Of a stretch of DNA of 64,000 nt, positions 53,544 through 61,171 are shown in pieces (within the stretch, counting starts at the first letter, position 1; the number at the start of each line of letters is the position of its first letter). A model generated the notes under the pieces. It had not been told where the DNA came from. It did no database searches and saw only the letters and a program-made list of their open reading frames with translations. The stretch lies in NCBI GenBank assembly GCA_965247075.1, contig CBDFGK010000003.1:1488001-1552000 (forward strand), given 5' to 3'. A program made the position numbers and the translations under genes. Source of the DNA: CBDFGK01 sp965247075 (lineage in GTDB: Bacteria; Pseudomonadota; Gammaproteobacteria; Pseudomonadales; Halieaceae).

Positions 53544-54713
53544 TCAGGCAGTTTCCCTGAATAGTTCTCTACCGATCAGCATGCGGCGGATTTCCGAGGT
53601 GCCGGCGCCGATTTCATACAGCTTGGCATCGCGCAACAGGCGGCCGGTCGCATAGTCATTGATGTAGCCGTTGCCGCCCAGCGCCTGGATGGCCTGTGAC
53701 GCCATCAGCGTGGCCTTTTCTGCGGTGAACAGGATCACAGCGGCGGCGTCCTTGCGGCTGTTTTCACCGCGATCACAGGCGCGGGCAACCGCATAGAGGT
53801 AGGCGCGCGAGGCGTTCAACTCGGTGTACATATCGGCGACCTTGCCCTGCATTAACTGGAACTCACCGATACTCTGCCCAAACTGCTTGCGGTCGTGCAG
53901 GTAGGGTACTACTTCGTCCAGGCAGGCTTGCATGATGCCAACCGGCCCGCCGGAAAGTACGGTGCGCTCAAAGTCGAGTCCCGACATCAGCACGTGTACG
54001 CCATCGCCCTCGCGGCCCAGGATGTTCTCTGCCGGCACCTCGCAATCCTGAAATACCAGCTCACAGGTGTTGGAACCGCGCATGCCCAGTTTGTCCAGCT
54101 TCTGCGCCTGGGAAAATCCCGCGAAGTCGCGCTCTACGATAAAGGCGGTGATGCCGCGGGGTCCGGCCTGGAGATCAGTTTTAGCGTAAACCACAAAGGT
54201 GTGGGCATCGGGCCCGTTGGTAATCCACATCTTGTTGCCGTTCAGCAGGTAGTGGTCGCCACGCTTTTTGGCCTTCAATTTCATGCTGACAACATCGGAA
54301 CCGGCGTTAGGCTCGGACATAGCCAGCGCACCGATGTGCTCGCCAGTGCAGAGCTTGGGCAAGTATTTCTGCTTTTGCGCTTCGTTGCCGTTCTTGCGAA
54401 TCTGGTTGAGGCAAAGATTCGAGTGGGCGCCGTATGACAGACCCACAGATGCGGAGGCGCGGCTGACCTCTTCCATGGCAACCGTGTGCGCCAGGTAGCC
54501 CATGCCACTGCCGCTGTATTCTTTTTCTACGGTGATACCCAGCAGGCCCAGGTCGCCGAATTTCCGCCACATGTCCATGGGGAACTCGTTGCTGCTGTCT
54601 ATCTCCTGCGCGCGCGGTGCCAGTTCTTTCCGGCACATCCGGTAGACCGCATCACGCAGCATGTCTATCTCTTCACCGAGGCCAAAATTGAGTGTGGGGT
54701 AGGGTGTGTTCAT
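53544..54713 (-). CDS. liuA: Isovaleryl-CoA dehydrogenase
   Basis: 389 residues, acyl-CoA dehydrogenase fold. LGLLGITVEKEYSGSGMGYL, YGAHSNLCLNQI, AMSEPNAGSDVVSMKLKA (FAD contact), WITNGPDAHTFVVYAKT, and AIQALGGNGYINDYATGRLLRDAKLYEIGAGTSEI at the C-terminus. The Gly-for-Glu arrangement typical of isovaleryl-CoA dehydrogenase places the base elsewhere in the chain. First enzyme of the liu operon; only 10 bp follow the liuR remnant. Confidence 0.94.
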   Translation of the reverse strand: MNTPYPTLNFGLGEEIDMLRDAVYRMCRKELAPRAQEIDSSNEFPMDMWRKFGDLGLLGITVEKEYSGSGMGYLAHTVAMEEVSRASASVGLSYGAHSNLCLNQIRKNGNEAQKQKYLPKLCTGEHIGALAMSEPNAGSDVVSMKLKAKKRGDHYLLNGNKMWITNGPDAHTFVVYAKTDLQAGPRGITAFIVERDFAGFSQAQKLDKLGMRGSNTCELVFQDCEVPAENILGREGDGVHVLMSGLDFERTVLSGGPVGIMQACLDEVVPYLHDRKQFGQSIGEFQLMQGKVADMYTELNASRAYLYAVARACDRGENSRKDAAAVILFTAEKATLMASQAIQALGGNGYINDYATGRLLRDAKLYEIGAGTSEIRRMLIGRELFRETA

Positions 54714-54723
54714 GTCGTTTCCT

Positions 54724-54866
54724 TCAGGTTGTCAGCTTGAGAGCTTGCTTACAGCGTCGTTGAATGTCGTCCAGCTGTGTCTGCATATGTTGGATATCCC
54801 GCTGTTGTGCCTGCAGCAGCGCGCGGCGTTCGGTGATCTTTGCTAACAGCAAGTTTAGCTGCTGGG
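54724..54866 (-). pseudogene. liuR: C-terminal scrap of MerR-type regulator LiuR
   Basis: About 46 codons reading LNLLLAKITERRALLQAQQR then DIQHMQTQLDDIQRRC and a stop 10 bp before liuA. This is the dimerisation coiled coil expected at the end of a MerR-family protein, and liuR normally precedes liuA. The DNA-binding N-terminus is absent, replaced by toxin-antitoxin sequence, so the liu operon has lost its local regulator. Confidence 0.6.
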
Positions 54867-54886
54867 ACGAGCCTATAATTTCCCAT
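54840..54886 (-). pseudogene. First residues of a ParE-type toxin, truncated
   Basis: ATG 54886 overlaps the end of parD by 14 bp, the usual parDE arrangement. It reads MGNYRLVPAAK, a typical ParE N-terminus, before the sequence becomes the liuR scrap. The toxin body is absent. Confidence 0.5.
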
Positions 54887-55142
54887 CTTGCCGCGCTTTC
54901 TCTTTGAAACCGTCGAGCATTTCTTGCGGTGTTTCTGACACCCACCCGTGTTGTTCAACGGATAGCTCGGCCGCAATCAGCTTGGCGCGGAGGGCGTCAA
55001 CTTCGTTCATGCGTAATTGTTTTTTCCGCAGGGCTTCTCGGATCAGTTCGCTGTCCGTGCCATAGTTTCCCGTCTCCATTTGCGCCTGTATCCAACTTTC
55101 TTGTTGGTCGGTTACGGTAATGCTTTTTTTCACCATTGGCAT
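54873..55142 (-). CDS. ParD-family antitoxin, now orphan
   Basis: 89 residues. The N-terminal ribbon-helix-helix KKSITVTDQQESWIQAQME is followed by GTDSELIREALR and an acidic, Gln-rich C-terminal toxin-binding tail, as in ParD/CC2985 proteins. Its cognate toxin gene begins in overlap but breaks after about 11 codons, so the antitoxin has no partner here. Confidence 0.85.
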   Translation of the reverse strand: MPMVKKSITVTDQQESWIQAQMETGNYGTDSELIREALRKKQLRMNEVDALRAKLIAAELSVEQHGWVSETPQEMLDGFKEKARQDGKL

Positions 55143-55195
55143 CAGGTGTCCTCCAATAAGAAAGAATATATACTACTACTTCATCTTGCTAACTA

Positions 55196-55324
55196 TCAGC
55201 CTTCGTGAAAAAGAAATAATGCAGCGCAAACAAGCCACACCATTATCATAAGACAGATAATTGGCACATTTTGGTGCGCATAATCTCCTTTAAACGGGTC
55301 CCACAACTTCGCCAGATTGGACAT
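55196..55324 (-). CDS. Short single-pass membrane ORF, possible truncated gene
   Basis: 42 codons from ATG 55324 (open further upstream to the IS630 end) reading SNLAKLWDPFKGDYAHQN, then a hydrophobic helix ICLMIMVWLVCAALFLF and HEG before the stop. No ribosome-binding site is convincing. It could be the C-terminus of a membrane protein whose 5' end was lost at the IS630 insertion. Confidence 0.3.
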   Translation of the reverse strand: MSNLAKLWDPFKGDYAHQNVPIICLMIMVWLVCAALFLFHEG

Positions 55325-55375
55325 CTGCTTAATAATTATTGAAGTATCAATACTGTTCGTCACATCTAGACATTC

Positions 55376-56534
55376 TAGTGTAGGTCGCTATAAATAGTGT
55401 AACATGTAGCATCTTCCCCTATATAGAGAGCTTGTCATGCGTGTTGCAGTAGAAATTGTTTTGTCTGATGACGAAGTTGTGGATTTGAGTAAGTTCTCTA
55501 AATCGCGTTCTGTGTCGGTCCGATTGGCGGAGCGTTCACGAATTGTTCTTCTAGCCGGCAAGGGCATGACCAATGAAGAGATCGGTTTTGAACTGGGCAT
55601 TACGAGACAGAAAGCCGGCCGCTGGCGAAAACGTTATGCAGAGAGTGGAGTTGAAGGCATCCGCCGGGATGCGTATCGGCCGGGGCGCAAACCGACAATC
55701 AGTTCACGTAAGGTTGCACAGGTGATCAGACTCACGACGCAAGAGAAACCGAAAAACGCTACGCATTGGAGCCAACGCCTGATGGCAGAGAAGGCGGGTA
55801 TCAGCATGTCTTCGGTGGGCCGGATATGGAAAAGCCATGGTTTGAAACCGCACCGGATAAGTACATTCAAGGTATCGAACGATAAAGAGTTTGCCGAGAA
55901 ACTGGAGGCAATCGTCGGCCTTTACATATCACCGCCGGATAACGCCATTGTTTTCAGTTGTGATGAAAAGAGCCAGATACAAGCGCTGGATAGAACACAG
56001 CCGGGCTTACCGATGAAAAAAGGCAGGGCCGCGACAATGACACATGACTATAAACGTAATGGCACCACGACCTTGTTTGCTGCATTGAATACCTTGACAG
56101 GGGAAGTGCTGGGCACCTGCGCCGGGCGGCATCGCCATCAAGAATGGTTGTCATTTCTCCGCCAGATCAATACGTCGACGCCCAAAGATAAAGAGATTCA
56201 TATTATCTGTGACAATTACGCGACGCATAAGCACCCGAAGGTAAAAAGCCGGCTGAAATATCACCAGCGATTCCATGTGCACTTCACGCCAACTGGCGCA
56301 TCGTGGTTAAACATGGTGGAACGGTTTTTTCGGGAGCTAACTGAAAAGCAATTGAAACGAGGTGTCTTTAGCAGTGTGAAAGAGCTTGAGCAAACAGTTA
56401 TGGCGTTCATTGAGACTCATAACCAAGCGCCGGCGCCTTATATCTGGACCAAATCTGCGAGTGACATTTTGGAGAAAGTGAAGCGTGGCAGAGAGAAACT
56501 TAATAAGTTATAAACTGTTTGACGACCTACACTA
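55376..56534 (+). mobile_element. Complete IS630-family element
   Basis: Terminal inverted repeats GTGTAGGTCG at 55378-55387 and its complement at 56523-56532 are flanked by TA on both sides (55376-55377, 56533-56534), the TA duplication expected of IS630; a CTAG target context is visible. The transposase is intact, so the copy may still be mobile. Confidence 0.9.
55437..56513 (+). CDS. IS630-family transposase
   Basis: 358 residues. N-terminal helix-turn-helix (about 40-65, MTNEEIGFELGITRQKAGRW), then the DDE core with D176 (FSCDEKSQ), D259 (IICDNYATHK) and E295 (WLNMVERFFREL). Single frame without the programmed shift seen in some relatives. Confidence 0.95.
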   Translation: MRVAVEIVLSDDEVVDLSKFSKSRSVSVRLAERSRIVLLAGKGMTNEEIGFELGITRQKAGRWRKRYAESGVEGIRRDAYRPGRKPTISSRKVAQVIRLTTQEKPKNATHWSQRLMAEKAGISMSSVGRIWKSHGLKPHRISTFKVSNDKEFAEKLEAIVGLYISPPDNAIVFSCDEKSQIQALDRTQPGLPMKKGRAATMTHDYKRNGTTTLFAALNTLTGEVLGTCAGRHRHQEWLSFLRQINTSTPKDKEIHIICDNYATHKHPKVKSRLKYHQRFHVHFTPTGASWLNMVERFFRELTEKQLKRGVFSSVKELEQTVMAFIETHNQAPAPYIWTKSASDILEKVKRGREKLNKL

Positions 56535-56574
56535 GGGATGCAGCCCGATTAAGGGAATTCATCCAGGAAAAAAT

Positions 56575-56697
56575 CTCCAAGTGGCTCAACGAGCGGCCAG
56601 CCGTATCAAAGAAGCCGCGCAGATCCTGGCAGACAATCCTAAGGCCGGCAGACCCGTTGAAGAAAAGAACTATCAAAGGAAGAGGGAGATAAAATGA
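56575..56697 (+). pseudogene. ParE-like toxin fragment
   Basis: A plus-strand frame reads VAQRAASRIKEAAQILADNP then KAGRPVEE, a motif typical of the middle of RelE/ParE toxins, and ends at TGA 56695-56697, overlapping the next ATG. There is no start, and the catalytic C-terminus (YRxL...GREAxF type) is missing. It lies on the far side of the IS630 from the parD gene, in the opposite orientation. Confidence 0.5.
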
Positions 56698-56927
56698 GAA
56701 TGGTTAATATTTTACGTTTGGCGATTGCTATGAGCATATCCGCAGGACTTTCCGCAATGTGTCTGGTGTTATATGCATTAATACTTTGGCCTTTGTGGAA
56801 TTGGCTAATGCCGGGTCTTTTTGACTTGCCGACATTAACGTATATCGAAAGCCTGGGGTTATTGGTACTTATTAGCCTGATGTTTAGGTGGAATACTCTG
56901 ACGTATAAGGCTTCATACCAAGGCTGA
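56694..56927 (+). CDS. Small two-helix membrane protein of unknown function
   Basis: 77 residues; hydrophobic stretches at about 8-34 and 50-66 separated by WNWLMPGLFDLPTLTY. Preceded by GGAAGAGGGAG ribosome-binding sequence. Not recognised; similar short proteins occur in phage- and plasmid-derived DNA. The following 287 bp (56928-57214) contain no gene; a TATAAT at 57180-57185 may be the -10 element for the next gene. Confidence 0.6.
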   Translation: MRMVNILRLAIAMSISAGLSAMCLVLYALILWPLWNWLMPGLFDLPTLTYIESLGLLVLISLMFRWNTLTYKASYQG

Positions 56928-57214
56928 GGTATTGCTTGTCCTATTGGAGCGTTCTGACAAAAGGCCGATGCAATCGGATGGATGTCAGAGCAGGGCATTG
57001 CAGCACAAGGCAGCATGGGCGGCAGAAAATCTTTGCCTGGGCAAGGTGATAACATGATAAGCATACCCATTTTATATGGCTTGTATGTGTATATGTATCT
57101 GAACCTATGCAATATTTGCAGAATTTGTTATACGGGATGTCTTGAAAGTGGTTTATGGCGTTTTGGGCATGCGTTTGGATATAATGAGAAAAGACATTAT
57201 TTAAGGGGTAATGT

Positions 57215-58411
57215 ATGGCGACTAAGACAATAGAAAATCCGTTTAGACCTACACACAGCGAAAGTCCGCCTTTTTTGGCCGGGCGTGAGGAAGCACAGAG
57301 AAAATTTCAAGATGCTTTGCTTTGTTTGCATGCTGGTCAATCTTGCGGCGATATAATTATATCCGGCGCGACGGGTATGGGTAGAACCGCATTACTAAAC
57401 TGGATTGAAACTGAGTTTAGCAAAAAGGTTAAGGGCGGTAAGAAAGTCCGTGTCCGGCGTGTTACACCGAAACAATTAGTGACCAAACAAGACATTAAAG
57501 ATCATTTTTTGAATGATGACTGGCAGAAGTATTTTAAGGCCAAGGGCATGTTTTCGTCTTTTATGGTTTTGCTGGACGATCCGGACGAAGAAGTCTGGTT
57601 TGATTTTTCAATGTCACGAACACTTACTGAAGAATGTAAACGTAGCCCGTTGGTGATGTTAATGGATGATGCTGATGGCCTGGATGCAAAGTTTTGCTGT
57701 AGTTTGCTTAATTTGAGTCAGGAAATTTCGTTTGACGCACCGTTTGCGGTCTTTTATGCAGGTTTGCCTGGGATAAAAAGCCAGTTAATTGCTTCCGGCG
57801 CTGGATTTATTGAACGTGCTACAGAGTTTTTTATTGATCGGCTGGACGCCGATGAGGTGAAAAGTGCGATTATGGAACCACTTATGGCATGCGGTATTGG
57901 TATTGAGGATAAGGTCTTGGAGCATATCGTTGCGTCAAGTGAAGGTTATCCGTACTTTGTGCAAGTGTGGGGCGCGACCCTATGGGACATTAGTAGCGCT
58001 GATAAACATGCTCTGACGCTGGAAGATATATTTGTAGCAAAGAAACAGGTCGATTTGATTAAAGATGTGTTTTATGAAGAACGTTTGAGTATGTTAAAAA
58101 ACGCTGACTTGTTGTTACCAGCAACGATTATTGCCAATATTTTTCAAAATAGGGATAGCTTTAGCCTTCGGAGCCTGGAATCATTTGTTGTTGATGCATT
58201 GCTTAAGGATATTCGTTCACGGCCTTTGCATCCGGAAACAATGGCAAAAGAAATGGTCGCCGGATTGATCGAGCAACAGCTTATTTATCAACCGAGTATT
58301 ATCGATCCCTATCAACCGTTATTGCCGAGTATGCTAGGTTATATTCTTAATTCACAACGCGAAGTACAACAAAAAGCTTATATTGGCAGAATAAACACCG
58401 ACCAGCATTAA
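57215..58411 (+). CDS. AAA-type ATPase with altered Walker A
   Basis: 398 residues, more AT-rich than most flanking genes. Orc1/Cdc6-like or PF13191-type ATPase: FLAGREEAQRKF box (20-31), Walker A GATGMGRT (51-58) with Arg57 where the catalytic Lys is expected, Walker B LVMLMDDADGL (146-156), arginine-finger/winged-helix region after 230. Relatives act as single-gene ATPases of unknown role, sometimes in defence islands. The Lys-to-Arg change may weaken ATP hydrolysis. It stands alone between IS debris, suggesting horizontal acquisition. Confidence 0.75.
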   Translation: MATKTIENPFRPTHSESPPFLAGREEAQRKFQDALLCLHAGQSCGDIIISGATGMGRTALLNWIETEFSKKVKGGKKVRVRRVTPKQLVTKQDIKDHFLNDDWQKYFKAKGMFSSFMVLLDDPDEEVWFDFSMSRTLTEECKRSPLVMLMDDADGLDAKFCCSLLNLSQEISFDAPFAVFYAGLPGIKSQLIASGAGFIERATEFFIDRLDADEVKSAIMEPLMACGIGIEDKVLEHIVASSEGYPYFVQVWGATLWDISSADKHALTLEDIFVAKKQVDLIKDVFYEERLSMLKNADLLLPATIIANIFQNRDSFSLRSLESFVVDALLKDIRSRPLHPETMAKEMVAGLIEQQLIYQPSIIDPYQPLLPSMLGYILNSQREVQQKAYIGRINTDQH

Positions 58412-58434
58412 AAAAAACTATAAGCAAAATAAAG

Positions 58435-58655
58435 AGGGTATTGGCAAGAAATCCACTCGCACCCTTCCGGTCTCATGCCCGAAGATGGCGCCCTGTCGTC
58501 GTTGATTATCTCGAAATCAAGCTCGTATCGCTCTCTTCGTAGATCTATTCCGGTCATTCTGGTCCTGCTATACGCAGGAACCCATGCCATCTCTTGTTCA
58601 GTGGCGTCCCTGCTGATTGTGAACTGGATTTCTTCCCAGCGAAAAGAGGCAATGT
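58435..58655 (-). pseudogene. Short protein-like frame of unknown origin
   Basis: On the minus strand a frame reads ASFRWEEIQFTISRDATEQE, then YSRTRMTGIDLRRERYELDF and GCEW, with the composition of a genuine protein, but it begins just after a stop with no clear start. I do not recognise it. The rest of 58412-58772 holds nothing else identifiable. Confidence 0.3.
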
Positions 58656-58772
58656 CTCAGGTGGTGCCCTGGGAGGTGGTGTGAGCAACGGGAGGGTAGG
58701 GATGTCCTGTTCCCTATCGCGAAGGTGAGCGAGGATTCTATACCCCAGGGCACCCTCTCTTGATGCTACGCA

Positions 58773-59325
58773 TCAATTCACCTTGTCAATGATGTTCTGA
58801 TCCTCAATACATGCGATGACTCTGACAGACCCACTGCAGCGGCCGCAAACCTCGATGTCGATGCTGAACACACGTTTCAGTGGTGCGACACACGATGCTG
58901 AGCCCAGGCGGGCGACGAAATCGACAGGGTCGAAGGCCACCCGGGTCGTCCCATCCCGTTCCAGCAATCCCTGGCGTTCGAGGCAGCGCCCCACGCGTTG
59001 GCTAATCAGCTGAACCGGTTCTCCCAACTCGCCCTTGTCTGGTGCCTTGAAGCGTTGAAATCGGGGTGGTCGGTTGTCGCGATACACATAGACGCCGTCC
59101 AGGAAGAGGATGTGAAAATGAATTGGGCGGCAAAGAGGTAGCGTAGGGAAAACTGATGACCCACTGGCGCAGTGGCACATCGGGGAATACTTCAGCAGAA
59201 AGGAGGGCCGCCGTCTCGGCCATACGGCGGGCGCTAATGAAGCGGCTAAACAGATCAAGGACGCCAAACAACAACTCTTTACGACCGTTACTCAGCAGAA
59301 CCATCAGGCTGCATAGCGAGCACAT
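58773..59325 (-). mobile_element. IS91-family transposase, decayed C-terminal part
   Basis: Minus-strand frames together read SRFISARRMAETAALLSAEV and QWVISFPYATSL (frame one), then HFHILFLDGVYVYRDN, APDKGELGEPVQLISQRVGR and TRVAFDPVDFVARL, and finally VFSIDIEVCGRCSGSVRVIA to the stop (frame two). These are successive IS91 blocks with at least one frameshift and a deletion between FVARL and the final zinc-knuckle. Nonfunctional. Confidence 0.75.
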
Positions 59326-59449
59326 GGGCAGCGGCTATCAAGACCCAGAGTTCAGTATCATTTCTCTATTGGAATATACTGCACCATTACCGTGTGCCCT
59401 CTGGTGCGGTATGATGACGTCCCTTTAGCAACCGAATACAGAGACAGGT

Positions 59450-60019
59450 ATGGCCACTTATTCCACCAACGACATACGGGCGGGCATCAAGGTAATGTTG
59501 GAAGGGGATCCCTGTAGCATCATCGATAACGAACTGGTAAAGCCGGGCAAAGGCCAGGCTTTTGCCCGGGTTAAGTTGCGCAACCTCAAGACGGGTCGGG
59601 TCTGGGAGCGCACCTTCAAATCAGGCGAATCCTTGGAAGCGGCGGATGTTATGGAACGGAGCCTGGAATATCTCTACAGCGACGGTGAATTCTGGCATTT
59701 CATGGAACCCGATACCTTCGAGCAATACCAGGCCGATGCCAGTGCCGTGGGTGACGCCGCCAAATGGCTCAAGGCACAGGACCGCTGCGACGTAACCTTG
59801 TACAACGATTCCCCGTTGGCAGTTACCGCTGCCAACTTTGTCGAGCTGGAAATTGTTGAAACCGACCCGGGCCTCAAGGGGGATACGGCCAGCGGCGGTA
59901 GTAAACCGGCGACTCTGAGCACTGGCGTGGTGGTGAAGGTGCCCTTATTCCTGAGCCAGGGCGAAGTGGTTCGCATCAACACCCGTACAGGAGAGTACCA
60001 GGGCCGGGGCAAATCCTGA
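59450..60019 (+). CDS. efp: Translation elongation factor P
   Basis: 189 residues, three beta-barrel domains. The modified lysine is K34 in LVKPGKGQAF, the site of beta-lysylation, and the C-terminal block VPLFLSQGEVVRINTRTGEY is conserved. It relieves ribosome stalling at polyproline. epmA follows after one base. Confidence 0.97.
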   Translation: MATYSTNDIRAGIKVMLEGDPCSIIDNELVKPGKGQAFARVKLRNLKTGRVWERTFKSGESLEAADVMERSLEYLYSDGEFWHFMEPDTFEQYQADASAVGDAAKWLKAQDRCDVTLYNDSPLAVTAANFVELEIVETDPGLKGDTASGGSKPATLSTGVVVKVPLFLSQGEVVRINTRTGEYQGRGKS

Positions 60020-60020
60020 C

Positions 60021-60965
60021 TTGAACCCCGACCAGCAGTGGCGGCCAACAGCGAGTATAGAAGTGCTCGCGGCGCGAGCCGGTTTGTTGGCGCAAATCAG
60101 GGATTTCTTCGCCAGGCGTGCGGTGCTTGAGGTTGAAACACCCCTGCTCAGCGCCGGCACAGTAACCGACCCGAATATCGAACCTATGGCGGTGGCCGAG
60201 CGCTGGCTACAGACTTCGCCTGAATACGCGATGAAACGGCTACTGGCGGCCGGTAGCGGACCGATTTACCAGTTGTGTAAGGCCTTTCGCGCAGGCGAAG
60301 CGGGGCTGCGCCACAATCCGGAGTTCAGCCTGCTGGAGTGGTACCGCCCCGGTTTTACGCTGCAGCAATTGATGGCAGAAGTAGCCGATCTGGTGGGCTC
60401 GCTACTGCCGCGCACAGATTGGCACAGTTTTACCTATCGGGAGCTGTTTCAAAAATTTCTTGATGTTGACCCCTTTGCCGCCGATATCGGGGAGCTCAGG
60501 GCGCTGTCACGGCAACATATTGACCTCAGCTTCGATGAGGACGGTCGCGATGTTTGGCTGGATTTGTTACTGACGCACCTTATAGAACCACGATTGGCTG
60601 AACTTGGGGCCGTTTTTGTGCAGGACTATCCGGCCTCCCAGGCCGCACTGGCGCGCCTGCGGCAAGACGGGGAAGATCGGGTCGCCCAGCGCTTTGAGCT
60701 CTATATTGATGGACTGGAATTGGCCAACGGCTACTGCGAACTGACCGATGCTGATGAACTGGCCCAGCGCTTTGCCATGGATAACCGGCAATTGCAGCGT
60801 GCCGGCAGTGCGGCGCGCCCGGTTGACCAGCGTTTACAGCAGGCTATGCGAGCCGGATTACCCGATTGTTCGGGGGTGGCTCTGGGTGTAGATCGCTTGC
60901 TGATGCTGCAATTGGCCGCAACCGGGCTTGGGGAGGTACTGAGTTTTGACTGGCAGCGGGCGTGA
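60021..60965 (+). CDS. epmA: EF-P--(R)-beta-lysine ligase
   Basis: 314 residues from a TTG at 60021, one base after efp. Class II LysRS-like catalytic domain without the anticodon-binding part: motif 1 VLEVETPLLS, motif 2 KAFRAGEAGLRHNPEFSLLE with WYRPGF, motif 3 GVALGVDRLLML. It attaches beta-lysine to EF-P Lys34; direct linkage to efp supports the call. The aminomutase EpmB is not in the window. Confidence 0.93.
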   Translation: MNPDQQWRPTASIEVLAARAGLLAQIRDFFARRAVLEVETPLLSAGTVTDPNIEPMAVAERWLQTSPEYAMKRLLAAGSGPIYQLCKAFRAGEAGLRHNPEFSLLEWYRPGFTLQQLMAEVADLVGSLLPRTDWHSFTYRELFQKFLDVDPFAADIGELRALSRQHIDLSFDEDGRDVWLDLLLTHLIEPRLAELGAVFVQDYPASQAALARLRQDGEDRVAQRFELYIDGLELANGYCELTDADELAQRFAMDNRQLQRAGSAARPVDQRLQQAMRAGLPDCSGVALGVDRLLMLQLAATGLGEVLSFDWQRA

Positions 60966-60969
60966 TTAC

Positions 60970-61169
60970 TCAGGATTTGAGCACCGCTGCGCCGTAACCC
61001 TGCACAAATTCCGGCGGCAGACAGCGCGGCTTGCCGGAGCTGAGTGCGACCAGGCGGCCCGCTCACACCACTTTACGTAAACCGTGTTGTTGGTGTGCTG
61101 TAGCCCGTCGATATCAGTAGCTTCGACTGTGGCCTCAATGGAGAAAGGCGAGGGCAAATCCCAGTGCAT
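60970..61169 (-). pseudogene. Hot-dog thioesterase with internal deletion
   Basis: From ATG 61169: MHWDLPSPFSIEATVEATDI and HTNNTVYVKWCERAAW, the N-terminal half of a 4-hydroxybenzoyl-CoA-type thioesterase. The next frame gives RLVALSSGKPRCLPPEFVQG then YGAAVLKS and stop, the typical C-terminus. About 80 central residues are missing and the frames do not match, so it is nonfunctional. Confidence 0.7.
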
Positions 61170-61171
61170 GC

